The notes below the pieces were generated by a model. That model was not told the origin of the DNA, searched no databases, and worked only from the letters and a program-made list of their open reading frames with translations. The position numbers and the translations under genes were made by a program. DNA of 64,000 bases from Polychytrium aggregatum (lineage: Eukaryota > Chytridiomycota > Chytridiomycetes > Polychytriales): contig NW_026516265.1 of the NCBI RefSeq assembly GCF_025602895.1, forward strand, positions 186,001 through 250,000, given 5' to 3'. Positions 32,497 to 42,956 of the stretch are shown one piece after another (position 1 is the stretch's first letter; each line of letters starts with the position of its first letter).

Positions 32497-33225
32497 TCCT
32501 CGAGTCCTCCCGAGTTGCACTCCCCGAACAACCATGTCGCAACAATGAACTATCAGAGTAACCAAGCAACCACACCGCCCACACACATCCCAGACACCAT
32601 GACACCATAGTGGACTTGCAAAGTGATTCCGATGAAGCAGCAGCGGTCCAGTGGTGTTGTATTTGATATTCAATCCACCCAATATATCCAATATACAAAC
32701 AGTGCTGTCCCACTTTCATCTATTGATATCCATGGTGCGGGGCATCACATTGCCAGCCGAGCCCGATGGATCTTCTCTCCCCAATTCACCATCATTCAGG
32801 GACCACCCCACTCCCCACTCGATCTCTGCCAAACCTCTGTCCACCCACCAACATAGCCAGCACAGTGCCCACCTTCATCGGCTCATGAGTATGCAAGGAT
32901 GCCCTCTGCAGTGGACAAAGTAAACCACCGTGCTGAAGTCATCTTCTCCCTGTCGCAGGACTTCACATGTCTCTACAGACACTTGGTCAATCTCCCTCAA
33001 AAGTACTGCTTTGGCCAAGGTAGCGATGGATGGGTGTATATTCCGATCCCAGAAACCTCCCAACTCTGACCCAAACTCGGGTGTTCCGTTTCAAAATAGG
33101 TACGATGTATCAAGTCGCATGATCGATGCATTCAGTGAATAGGATGAGTGCGCAGACGGACAGGCCAGGGGTTGTCCAAGGACATGCCAGCGATGCCGGT
33201 CATATCAGAACCGAGGACAACTGCC
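32497..33225. other. Intergenic region with transposon relic
   Basis: Between convergent Sel1 and methyltransferase genes. It contains the element relic at 33005-33100 and a weaker TGCTGTCCCACTTTCAT word at 32702. No gene is seen. Confidence 0.5.
33005..33100 (-). mobile_element. Degenerate transposon end
   Basis: Read on the minus strand from the TA at 33101-33102: CCTATTTTGAAACGGAACACCC, then TTTCTGGGATCGGAATATACACCCATCCATCG and TTGGCCAAAGCAG. These align with the end, leader and first codons (ATGGCCAA..) of the copies at 27.8 and 42.6 kb. It is heavily mutated and truncated. Confidence 0.6.
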
Positions 33226-34320
33226 TCACTGGCGCTTGAACAGATAGTGGATGACCTCGAACTCCTGACCTTTGTTGTAGTTCCAGGTCTCTTCGACAAG
33301 GACGTAGAAGGTTCTCCATCGGTTGAACCAGGCAAAACCAAGCTTGGGGTCGCCGTATGCCTTGGTGAGGATCTCAACCGCCTCCTTCTTGTGCGCATCC
33401 AGGCGCTGCAGCCAGTGCGCTGCAGTCTTGCCATAGTTGGTCCCGTTGACGATCCATCGGTTGACGACAGAGACGTGTTCCTGGAAGAACAGGAAGAGGT
33501 CCTCGGATGGCATCGTGCCGCCGGTGAAGAAGTTGCGGGCCATCCAGGAGTCGTCGTCCTCGGTTTTGAAGTCGTAGGGCATCACACGGTGACAGAAAAC
33601 GTGGATGAAGAGACGACCGGTTTCGGGTTTGAGCCACGTCGACACCTTCTGGAACAGGAGCGAGTAGTTCTTCATGTGCTCGAACATCTCGATGCTGAGG
33701 ATGCGGTCAAACTCGACAGGGTGGTCAAAGTTGAAGTAGTTCATATCTGCAGTGATCACCTTGATGTTGTTGAACCCCTTGCTGGCCGCGACGCCAGTGA
33801 TGTACTCGCGCTGGGTGTTCGAGTTGGAAACGGCCGTGACCTGGGAGTTGGGGAATCGCTCGGCCAGATACAGACACAAGCTTCCCCAGCCACAGCCGAG
33901 CTCGAGGATCGACATTCCGTCCTTGATGTCGGCGCGCTCGACATAGAGCTCGAGCATGGCGATCTCGGCCTCTTCGAGGGTCTTGGCGCCCGACTCGTAG
34001 TAGCTGCACGAGTACTTCATTCTGTCGCCGAGATGGAGACGGAAGAAGGAGGTGGGGACCTCGTAGTGCTGCTCATTGGCCTCCTTTGTGTTGAGGGCAA
34101 TGACCTTTTGATTCTTGAGGGCGTGGATGTAATCCAGCTTGACTTGATTGCTGGCCGTCTTGGAGGCGCTGTCGTACTGGCGCTTCTGGCGATGAAAGAA
34201 CTGCCGAGCAACAAATCGAGTCAGCACGTCCGGTACTCGGCCGGCATCTAGGTATGCTTCGTAGAACGGAATCGAGCTGCTCTCTGGAGTGAGTGCGACG
34301 GAGGAATCAGCGGAACTCAT
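33226..34320 (-). CDS. CFA-synthase-like SAM methyltransferase, copy 1
   Basis: Intronless, 364 residues. It shows the class I methyltransferase fold of the cyclopropane-fatty-acid synthase/coclaurine N-methyltransferase family (PF02353): an upstream lid region with EQHYEVPTSFF and MKYSCSYYES, SAM-binding motif LELGCGWGSLCLYLAERFP, acidic loop ITADMNYFNF, and the ILSIEMFEHMKNY segment of the active site. The C-terminus FYVLVEETWNYNKGQEFEV is typical. Fungal members are poorly characterised; lipid or amine methylation is possible. A paralogue 2.3 kb upstream shares an almost identical core of about 190 residues. A CTATAAG element about 135 bp upstream (34455-34461) may be its TATA box. Confidence 0.88.
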   Translation of the reverse strand: MSSADSSVALTPESSSIPFYEAYLDAGRVPDVLTRFVARQFFHRQKRQYDSASKTASNQVKLDYIHALKNQKVIALNTKEANEQHYEVPTSFFRLHLGDRMKYSCSYYESGAKTLEEAEIAMLELYVERADIKDGMSILELGCGWGSLCLYLAERFPNSQVTAVSNSNTQREYITGVAASKGFNNIKVITADMNYFNFDHPVEFDRILSIEMFEHMKNYSLLFQKVSTWLKPETGRLFIHVFCHRVMPYDFKTEDDDSWMARNFFTGGTMPSEDLFLFFQEHVSVVNRWIVNGTNYGKTAAHWLQRLDAHKKEAVEILTKAYGDPKLGFAWFNRWRTFYVLVEETWNYNKGQEFEVIHYLFKRQ

Positions 34321-34969
34321 GGATGCGATTTGGATCGAGGGTCTGAGGAAGTGCTGGCTTTGGAGGTCCTGGGTGGAAGAAAAGGCAGGTGCGGGGATTA
34401 ATCGTCAGTGGATCGAGCGCCCCTTCCACGCAGTGAACGCAGACGAGAACGGTACTTATAGACCGAAACTGACGAGGAGGGCTGGGGAGTGCTGGGAGCT
34501 GAGCTGAAATAGAGCGGCGGCGGCGGCGGAAGAGAAGAGCGGAATGCGCCAGACACTCACAGGCGGAGCTCCAGGATTGCTGGGCAAAGGACGTGGGCAG
34601 AGATCCTGGGCAGAGGAGCTGGGGCTCAGAACCAGAGACGGTCTTGGTAGGTCTTGGGTTGAGGGGACGGAGCAGCGATAGATATGGCCTGGCGATTCAT
34701 TTTTCCGCACATCGAGCCAGCGAAATCATCCGCCGGTTGAGCCGCTTCGCCCCCGCAACCTGGAAACGTGGAGCGAGACGAACACGATGGTTTAGATTGT
34801 CGATCTCGCTGCCAATTGCTGGCGGCCGACCGGGGGTCTGGACTCGATGCTGGAGAAGCGAATGCAGTGGAGAGCAATTGCGCACATGATGTTCAAAAAC
34901 AAACGCAACACTATCCAGGACGAGCAGCCTGGCACATCGCATGCAAGTCGTTTGCATGCGTATTCCTCG
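34321..34969. other. Upstream region of copy 1 methyltransferase
   Basis: About 650 bp with no convincing gene. It is probably the promoter of copy 1; the Fanzor relic begins at its far edge. Confidence 0.45.
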
Positions 34970-35331
34970 CTTCTTCCTCGGCCTGATACACACTCGCAAC
35001 CATGACTAAGCAGCGTGCTCACAATGTCGAAAAGTCAAGCGATTCGAGATGACGACTATCATGATGCCAAGAAATCACGGAGGTATACAGATGGTTGAGT
35101 GCATCACACTCCCATTCGAGGCATCAGTGCCAGTCGATTCGTCGACACAGGAGATCGACCGAGTGTGTCCAAGACTACGCCTCCCAAGCCAAGGAAAACA
35201 AAGAGATTGTCAACCGGGACTGGAAACAATCGGGCGGCTTGCTCACTGGGGCTGACGGAAAAGTTTAGCAGACTTCAGGCCTCTGATGCCAGAGAAAACG
35301 GATACTGTCCCGCCATTTTCTGGATTGACTA
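34970..35331 (+). mobile_element. Decayed Fanzor element, 3' part
   Basis: Matches the 3' third of the element at 20.7-21.6 kb. CGTGCTCACAATGTCG (about 35008) corresponds to the first zinc-knuckle codons. A deletion follows, then the ATCAATGCC..AACATG equivalent, then a frame at about 35144-35260 reading TGDRPSVSKTTPPKPRKTKR. The right end, inward on the minus strand, is TATAGTCAATCCAGAAAATGG then CGGGACAG, with TA at 35332-35333. It lies between the two methyltransferase paralogues. Confidence 0.75.
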
Positions 35332-35521
35332 TACGTATATGCGTGTATTGCGTTCGCATGAAGGCTTATACAAATCAGGAGAGTCCCGTTCATTCGGTGA
35401 ACGATATAAAGCAATGAAATAGAGGCAGGGTTCGGAGCATGATGTACGTATACGGTGGCAGGCACGCGGTCGCTCACTCGTTATCGGATGCGACTGCTCA
35501 GAACGCAGAAACCGAGCTGGC

Positions 35522-36610
35522 TCACTTGCGCTTGAACAGGAAGTGGGCTACGACCCATTCCTGGCCTTTGTTGAAACCCATAGTCTCGCCGCACATCATG
35601 TAGAACATCCTCCATCGGTTGAACCAGGCAAAACCAAGCTTGGGGTCGCCGTATGCCTTGGTGAGGATCTCAATCGCCTCCTTCTTGTGTGCATCCAGGC
35701 GCTCAAGCCACTGGTTACAGGTGGTGTAGTAGTTTGTTCCATCGATGGTCCAGCGGTTAACAAGGGTGATATGTTCCTGGAAGAACAAGAAGAGGTCCTC
35801 GGATGGCATCGTGCCGCCGGTGAAGAAGTTGCGGGCCATCCAGGACTGCTGATCCTCGACCAAAAAGTCCGCAGGCATCTCATGGTGACAGAAAACGTGG
35901 ATGAAGAGACGACCGGTTTCGGGTTTGAGCCACGTCGACACCTTCTGGAACAGGAGCGAGTAGTTCTTCATGTGCTCGAACATCTCGATGCTGAGGATGC
36001 GGTCAAACTCGACAGGGTGGTCAAAGTTGAAGTAGTTCATATCTGCAGTGATCACCTTGATGTTGTTGAACCCCTTGCTGGCCGCGACGCCAGTGATGTA
36101 CTCGCGCTGGGTGTTCGAGTTGGAAACGGCCGTGACCTGGGAGTTGGGGAATCGCTCGGCCAGATACAGACACAAGCTTCCCCAGCCACAGCCGAGCTCA
36201 AGGATCGACATTCCGTCCTTGATGTCGGCGCGCTCGACATAGAGCTCGAGCATGGCGATCTCGGCCTCTTCGAGGGTCTTGGCGCCCGACTCGTAGTAGC
36301 TGCACGAGTACTTCATTCTGTCGCCGAGATGGAGACGGAAGAAGGAGGTGGGGACCTCGTAGTGCTGCTCATTGGCCTCCTTTGTGTTGAGGGCAATGAC
36401 CTTTTGGTTCTTGAGGGCGTGGATGTAATCCATCTTGACTTGATTGCTGGCCGTGCGGTTGCGGCCGTCGACCTCACGCTTGTAGCTGCCGCAGAAGCGA
36501 CGGATGGCGTACCGCAGGAGCCAGTCTGGAACCCAGCCGCCGTCGAGCCAGGCCTCATAGGAAGGGGCGGCGGGCTTGGGAGAAAGAGGAGTCGACTCGG
36601 TGGCACTCAT
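35522..36610 (-). CDS. CFA-synthase-like SAM methyltransferase, copy 2
   Basis: Intronless, 362 residues, same family and motifs as the gene at 33.2-34.3 kb (LELGCGWGSLCLYLAERFP, SIEMFEHMKNY). From about TASNQVKMDYIHALKNQ to GRLFIHVFCH the two proteins are essentially identical and their DNA differs at only a few sites, while the first 55 residues and the last third have clearly diverged. This pattern fits an old tandem duplication with later gene conversion of the core. The N-terminus (APSYEAWLDGGWVPDWLLRY) differs enough that substrate choice or partners may differ. Start at 36610 is the first ATG and aligns with copy 1. Confidence 0.88.
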   Translation of the reverse strand: MSATESTPLSPKPAAPSYEAWLDGGWVPDWLLRYAIRRFCGSYKREVDGRNRTASNQVKMDYIHALKNQKVIALNTKEANEQHYEVPTSFFRLHLGDRMKYSCSYYESGAKTLEEAEIAMLELYVERADIKDGMSILELGCGWGSLCLYLAERFPNSQVTAVSNSNTQREYITGVAASKGFNNIKVITADMNYFNFDHPVEFDRILSIEMFEHMKNYSLLFQKVSTWLKPETGRLFIHVFCHHEMPADFLVEDQQSWMARNFFTGGTMPSEDLFLFFQEHITLVNRWTIDGTNYYTTCNQWLERLDAHKKEAIEILTKAYGDPKLGFAWFNRWRMFYMMCGETMGFNKGQEWVVAHFLFKRK

Positions 36611-37197
36611 GGAAGTCGGACGAGTTTGGGAAGCGGTTTGAAGGCGACGGACGGTACGAGAAGGCAGGCGGACTGGGGGGCACAGCGACGCAGGGCAGAC
36701 ACAGCGGCACGATGGAGGATGCTCTGTGGAGATCTCGTCGGCAGACGGGCAGATGCAAGGGGCTTATGTACCCGCCAGGCTCGCCAGGGGAGACGATGAC
36801 GGAGAGCAACAATCCTGCCGCCATGGGCTGGCGGGCTTTGCCCTTTCTCCGCCCAATTCTCCGGACGAGGCGCTTTTTCCGCCCCCAGCCGGACGCCACC
36901 AACGCGCAAGGCCGGGATGGCAACGAGCCAGCGTGGGGGCAAATCGCATCGGGCGTGTGCAGATCGGGGAGATGTGTTGTGGTGGTGGCAGAGGGCAGGC
37001 CGGCCGGCTGTTCATGGCCAGGCGGCCAGCAACAATGCGGTCGCCATACGAGCTCCGAGTGCTGCTTGGATCCTATCGCATCGGCGGCAAAGCGAGCGCC
37101 CGGCCTCGTGTACGCAACCCAATATGCCTTCGCGGCCAGGGGCAGTTTTGCTCCCCGTTCCCCTGCACGCTCTCGAATAGCACCGCCGCCTTCGAGG
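36611..37197. other. Divergent promoter region
   Basis: About 590 bp of GC-rich DNA between methyltransferase copy 2 and the secreted-protein gene. Open frames here are Arg/Pro/Gly-rich and not supported. Confidence 0.45.
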
Positions 37198-38733
37198 ATG
37201 CCACTCCACGCTCCATCAGCCATGCGCCGAGCCTCGTTCAGCTGTGCAGGACAGCGCCAGTTTGCTGTCCTTTGGTCCGTTGTCATCGCCGTTGCGTTCG
37301 CAGCGCTGGTTCACAGAGCCGAGGCCGCCTCGGCCACACGCTTCTTCGCCATCTCCAAGTCTGTTCCGGTTGGAAGCGTGGGCGTCAATGTCCTTGCCGC
37401 TGTATCGGCCAACTCGACCCTGAGGCTGTCCGAGCCGGTCCAGTTCCAGATCGTCTCTACATGCTTCTTCTTCTACGCGCATCCAGACGGCCAACACATC
37501 CATTGCTGGCGGTACCAAAGTACCGACGACCAGCGCTCGCAGCTGCCTCTCTTGTCGACTTTTCAGATTGCATCCGCCGACGGCAACTGGACGCTCCTGG
37601 AAGAGTCTGCACCGCTGGGCCCAGATGCCAGGGTGGTTAGCGTCATCGCTGTGCCGGCATACGACGTTCTCTTCGTCAGCTTCCAAAATCTCACCAGCCC
37701 GGAGTATGGTATCGCTGCCTTTCGCGTCGATAGGGTATGGTTCGCAGCGCATCGCATTGGAATCGATTCTGGAGAAAGCCCAATGGATTCTGGCACACGC
37801 ACCCCCAGACTCACCACAGGCTCATTGGGATCTGGACAGAGCACCAAGCATCCGCTGGCCGAGTCGAGACAGCTGCTTCTGACGGCCGAGTTTGCATATT
37901 CATGGATGGTTCTCGATGGGTGAGTTGTCCGGAGAGAGCGCATGGGGGAATCGCAGCTGCTCCGGGACCATGTCTCAACGTGACGGCACCCAAACTCGGC
38001 ATTCCGCAGATCCATGAATCTGTATGGCTTCAGCAAGCTCAACGGCGCTGTCGTCAAGCTCAGCTACGACTACCCCAGCAGTGTCTTGCAGCAATCCGAG
38101 CTGGTGCAAGTCCCACCCGGGTTTGCACCAAACTTGTACCAGTCCGTTGTGGAGATCGTGCCCCACCCGGTGCTGCCGATTCTCTATGCTATCAACCGGG
38201 CAGGAGCAGTGTGGTCGACACAGCACGGCATGCTGAATCTGACGCTCGATAACCTCCTGGGCCAGCCCTTTTTCTGGAACGATGGGTCGATGCTGTATTG
38301 TAAGCGGATGCAGCTTGCCATGCTCCTGTCCCAGCACTTGCATCGATCCTGATTCCTCATGACATTCTTCCCTCCGTATGGCCTAGACACCGAAGAGCCC
38401 TCTGACTCGACAAAGACGACGACGCTCCATGGTGTCGAATTTGATGTCGGCCAGGGTGTTCCCACGAGCCGAGAGCGATCCACGCCGCTCATCTGTTCCG
38501 CTGCAAGTCCCAGTCTGGCGAGCGCACATCTTTCGATCAACCAACAATTCCTATTTGGCCTCTGCACCACCGGCACCCCGGTTAACTCTCAAAAGAGCTA
38601 CTTTGTCTACACCATGAGTCGTGACGGCATCGGCCAGAATTATTGCGCGGCCCCGGCCCAGGACTGGAGCGATCTTGTGTTTCCCAGCTCACAGACCCAG
38701 GGATATGAACTCCCCGAGAGTTACTACCCGTAA
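37198..38733 (+). CDS. Secreted protein of unknown function
   Basis: Three exons join in frame: 37198-37919, 38010-38299 and 38387-38733, 452 residues. Start at 37198 (MPLHAPSAMRRASFS); an internal ATG at 37222 would give a shorter leader. FAVLWSVVIAVAFAALVHRAEA near residues 25-45 looks like a signal peptide with cleavage after AEA or AAS. The mature protein has several N-glycosylation sequons (NST, NWT, NLT), scattered Cys and beta-rich alternation such as VVSVIAVPAYDVLFVSFQNL. No known family was recognised. It precedes the secreted chitinase on the same strand. It may be a cell-surface or extracellular protein. Confidence 0.65.
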
Positions 38734-39280
38734 CGACGCTGTCGGCGGGTAGCGAATCGCTACCTGCGGTGTATTGGCAACATGGTTCTGTGGGCATCGC
38801 CTCCTTTTGGGCTTCCACTGCCATTCGATTTGCCCGCCTTCGAGAAGCCTGCAAACTACCCGCGATGCCCGAGGAGCTTCTGCCGCGGCGGGAGCATCGG
38901 GTCGCTGTTGCCAAGGCTGGGCTCAGGCTGCCCAATATACCGGTCCGAGTGACTGCTTCCACCCAGTCTCTCTGTAGCAGAGCCATCGAGCGGGCTTGTG
39001 CTTGTTTTGGCGCCCGCGAGAAGCAGCGGTGCAAATGGGCGGGCTGCTTTTTTGGCGGAGGAGCCAGCTAGCCATGAGAGCGGCAAACCCAACATGTCAT
39101 GACCCCATGCGACACTGCGCATGAAGTCGCTTCCTGGCTCCCCCGACGCCGCCGAGACGGAACGACCCGATGTCAGGGCCCGGCGAGCGAGTATAAAGCG
39201 GAAGGCCCTCGCAGCTGCCTGCTGGTCGAGTTGACTGTATCGACCTTCAGTATCCACGCAAGCGCAGAAGCACTCGCCAT
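38734..39280. other. Intergenic region upstream of chitinase
   Basis: About 550 bp, no gene seen; it contains the chitinase TATA box. Confidence 0.5.
39192..39198 (+). promoter_or_regulatory. TATA box of chitinase gene
   Basis: TATAAAG lies 89 bp upstream of the chosen ATG at 39281. Confidence 0.6.
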
Positions 39281-42200
39281 ATGTCAATGAACGCTCGACC
39301 ATCGACTACTCTATCGAACTGGCCTCGTCGCTGTGTTCTGGTGCTAGCGCTGTTCTTGTTTATCGCGCATTGCACTGTGCTCGCAGAGAGCGTTGTCGGA
39401 GGCTACCTCCTCATCGACAATGTCGAAGGCCCCCTCAAGCTCAAGGCTCTGGCAGACAACGCTGCCACCCTGCCTCTCAACCGCATCTTCATATCGTTTG
39501 TGAGACCAGACCTGTATGTTCCTAATAGCTGCGGCCCGTTCTTTTGGGTTGTAGTTTGTACTTTTGGGCTGCAGACATCCCTCGCTCACATCTCGTATCT
39601 ACGCAAGCCATTCGAGCAAGTCATTCAAGCAACAGACCCGCAAGCTGCGAGGGGGTCGTTTCCCGAGTGCGGCGAGCCGAATAACTCGCCGTCGATCCTC
39701 AAAGTTCGCGGCTGATCCTCTCACTCTACTTGCAGGATCTATGTCTCGGGCTCCAATACCCTGGCCAAAACTGGACTGGGCTATGCAACCACGGGCGACT
39801 ATGGCTTTGCTGAGATCAAGAAATATGTTTCAGTGCTGCGGGCTGCCGGGGTAGAAGTCTTCATCTCTGTCGGCGGATGGAACTACAACTGCTATCCATG
39901 TAAGACGAAATCGCCCCGCAGCAGCAGTGTCTCGCAATGAGCAACACGCACATAGGAAGGGCAGCGATCAATTGTGTCCTGCATCCGCGTTGCTGAAACT
40001 GTGCCATTGCAGATTTGTATATGCGTTTCAGCATCTACAATCCTGGGAACGGCCCCAATTTCTGGAAGATTACCCAGTATGCCAACGGCCAAGCCAGCGG
40101 ATGCACCGAGTCCAACATGTGGTGCTATGTGTAAGTGCCAGTATGGGGTGTGTAGGTCGAATCCGATTGCCCATCATCACACTGCAGACTGCAGACAGCG
40201 TCTTACCTGCCCAATCTGCCTTCCTTGCTCTCAGCTGCGAGCCCCAGAGTGAAAACACAACCTTGTCGAGCTTCACGATATTCCCAGAACCCAGTAACAG
40301 CGCTTCTTGGACAGCGGCCCAGTCCTACATTCAAGCTGGTGCGGCCTCGGGATACGCTCCAACATGGCATCCGCAGCTCTATGGCGGGGCCCAGTACACC
40401 GACTCGAACGGCGTCACAACCATTGTCCCGGGCAACTCGGATTGTGAGTGCAGCACAACAACGCGGGACTGCTGAGTGATTAACAGAGGCTAGATGCGAG
40501 CTGCCAGGGGGGCAGTGCCGTTGAATGCAGTGATTCACAGTTCCCGACAAGTCCCAGAGCGGCAAAGCCCGCCGCTTCGACTCACACAGCGTCCATGCAC
40601 ACATGCCTGGCTAACTCCTCCTGCTGCTGTTCATCAGGGAAGAGTCAGAACCGAGATCCATATCAAGATCTGGTGTTCTTGGCAAAGGACCTGGGACTTG
40701 ATGGCATCGACATTGACTACGAAGAGACCTGGCACGCCGACACCTTCAAGGTCAGCACCTCGGCCTCGTCACCACAAGGCCCGTTCAGCATCCACCAGGT
40801 GAGCCATCTCTATCCATTGGCCCAGGGGAGTCGGCACCACCAGGAGCAGCTCCAAGCCGCAACCGAGACGGTCCAAAGCAACCTGATGCTTAACAAGGAA
40901 AGGCTGTGCCAACTAAGTGTCGGTGTCGCCCATCACTGCCTTCCAGACGGTCTACAAGTATACGGCCATTGCTCGGGATATTATGCTCAACATTCAAAAG
41001 TTCTATCCCACGTGCAAGCTATCGACGGCAGCGGCGGCGACCGGAGCCCAGACGACCAGTTGGTGGGGCGGCAACCTGCATGGGCTGTGGGCCATCATGA
41101 AGCAACTCTACCCAGACACCTTTGCTTTCATGACACAAGGAAGCAACGCCGGCGGGCTCAACATCATGAGCTACGATCTCTCAAGTAACCCGACATTCCA
41201 CGAATGCCCGACGGACAATATATGCGACCTGCCTGGCCAGGTCAACTTTTACCTTAACACATATCAGCAGATCAGTCCCGGTGGTGTCTATGTTGGCTAC
41301 GAAGTCGGTCAGCCGTAAGTCGCTGCTGAAACCCTCGCTTTGGCACGGGCCGTTGTTGGAGCCGAGCATTGACGCCCCCCAATGTTGTTCCGCTGCTGGA
41401 TCGCAGGGCCTATCCCGACTACACCCAGGACCCAACGCACCAGCTGCCCCTCACGTCTTCGGCGCTCCAGCAGATCATCCAGTCTACACAGCCCCAGTAT
41501 CAGGGTGGCTTCTTCTGGGAGCTCTACAAGGGCCCCGGCAATCAGCCAACCAGCGTTAACCCTGTGAGTAGCTCGCTCCGCACGATCAAGCTCCTCTGTG
41601 AGGTGGCGGCTTTTGGCGGATGTCGCTGCCTCGAATGCACTGCTCGCCACGGACACATCCTAACCTCAATTGGCGGCAATCCCAGACGACAACATCACAG
41701 CAAATCTGTAAGGCAGTGCTCGGGTCGCAGAACAGTCGCTGTGCTGGGGTAATTCCCGCTCCCAGCAGCCCGCAGCCTTCCTCATCGACGTCTTCGAGCG
41801 TCAGGTAAGACACAAGCCGACAGGGAAGAGCGTGGTGGCTACTGGTGGTTGCTGGTGGTTGCTGGTGGTTGCTGGTGGTTGCTGGTGGTTGCTGGTGGTT
41901 GCTGGTGGTTGCTGGTGGTTGCTGGTGGTTGCTGGTGGTTGCTGGTGGTTGCTGGTGGCTCGTTCGTGATCCAAGAGTACTGCATCTGACCACAATTTCT
42001 CGACACCCTCCTGCACGGGCTGATGCCTTAGCCGGCCATTCTGCCCCGTTCCCACCTTCAATCCGAGCCCGAGCCCAAACCCAAGCCCCATAGTAACCAC
42101 AACGGCTATTGTCGTAACAACAACGATCCCCGCCCAAGTCACGACAACAACAACCACAGCGACATCAACTACGGCTGTACCGACGTCGAACCCGAGCCAG

Positions 42201-42347
42201 CCCACTGCTGGCAAGCCATGCACCCAGTTCGGTGCCTATGCTTGTGGCTCGGCAAATGACATCTTGATTTGCAGCAGCGTGTGGCTGCAACTTGGGGTGT
42301 GCTCGCCCACACAAAAGTGCATGTCGGGTGTCTATGTGTGTGTCTGA
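39281..42347 (+). CDS. Secreted GH18 chitinase with C-terminal binding module
   Basis: Multi-exon gene; joined exons include 39281-39513, 39736-39899, 40013-40130, and a last exon 42032-42347. A signal peptide (CVLVLALFLFIAHCTVLAES) starts the protein. VEVFISVGGW and LGLDGIDIDYEE (about 40690-40731) are the GH18 SxGG and DxxDxDxE motifs, with Glu as the catalytic acid. Later NIMSYDL and GVYVGYEVGQP fit the barrel. After the catalytic domain comes a Pro/Ser then Thr-rich linker (IVVTTTIPAQVTTTTTT) and a Cys-rich module, CTQFGAYACGSANDILICSS, similar to chitin-binding CBM19-type modules. It hydrolyses beta-1,4 N-acetylglucosamine links, outside the cell or at the wall. Exon edges at 40.2-41.8 kb are less certain. 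Confidence 0.88.
41841..41960. repeat. 10-bp minisatellite, 12 copies
   Basis: GCTGGTGGTT repeated head to tail, with slight changes in the first and last units, fills half of the last chitinase intron (41805-42031). Confidence 0.95.
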
Positions 42348-42425
42348 TATCAATCGGAACGAGGGGTGGGGTGAGGGGAAGGTCAGTGCCAAGTCGATGT
42401 GCATGGGAATGCATGAGTCAATGTA

Positions 42426-42682
42426 CACTGTATTCAGGGGGAAATGAGACACCTGCCCACAACCCATTTGTCAGGGTAGTATGCGATGGCATGCGTCCAA
42501 TGGAGGCGCATGCAATTCAACAGATCACCTCCGAGCGAAGACCACCGGTCGCAGTGCAGCGATGCGGAGATCGAGGTGCTATGCTTGGCCATGATTGCGA
42601 TGAGTGGATGGGTGTATTCAGGTCACAGAAAGAAACCCTGTCATGGCTCAACGGGGTGTCCCATTTCATTTTGGAGACGCTG
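42426..42682 (-). mobile_element. 257-bp MITE with TIRs and TA flanks
   Basis: Bounded by TA at 42424-42425 and 42683-42684. The upper end, read on the minus strand, is CAGCGTCTCC then AAAATGAAATGGGACACCC; the lower end on the plus strand is CACTGTATTCAGGG then GGAAATGAGACACC. The ends agree at about 21 of 32 positions including the TA. Inside, the leader and the start of the HTH frame seen at 27.8 kb are present but with a one-base loss and an internal deletion of about 100 bp, so it is non-autonomous. It inserted about 80 bp after the chitinase stop. Confidence 0.82.
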
Positions 42683-42684
42683 TA

Positions 42685-42956
42685 AAACAAAGCTACAGAC
42701 AACCATCATGAACAATGTACGTGCTTCCACTCCCATCTGAACAAGAAGCAGGGTATCCCCGTTTCACTCGGAAAGCGCTGTGGAAGCGCCGTCTCGCTTA
42801 GTTTCCCTTCGCGCTGGGACAGAGGACAAGTGTCTTTCCACAGGAAAACCGTGTTGCTTACAGATGGGCAAGAAGCTCACATCATCGGAATAGCAAAACA
42901 CATCAAATCGTGGGTTGAAATTATCGAAACCAATGTTTATTGTCAGCGCACACTCT
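42685..42956. other. 3' flank of eL20 gene
   Basis: Short AT-richer region between the MITE and the eL20 stop; no gene seen. Confidence 0.45.

Noticed and set aside
32694-32722. TGCTGTCCCACTTTCAT considered as another transposon end
   Set aside because: Only the short core matches; no leader block or second end nearby.
33148-36799. Long plus-strand open frames at 33148-34251 and 35543-36799
   Set aside because: Exact antisense of the two methyltransferase genes, sharing their duplication.
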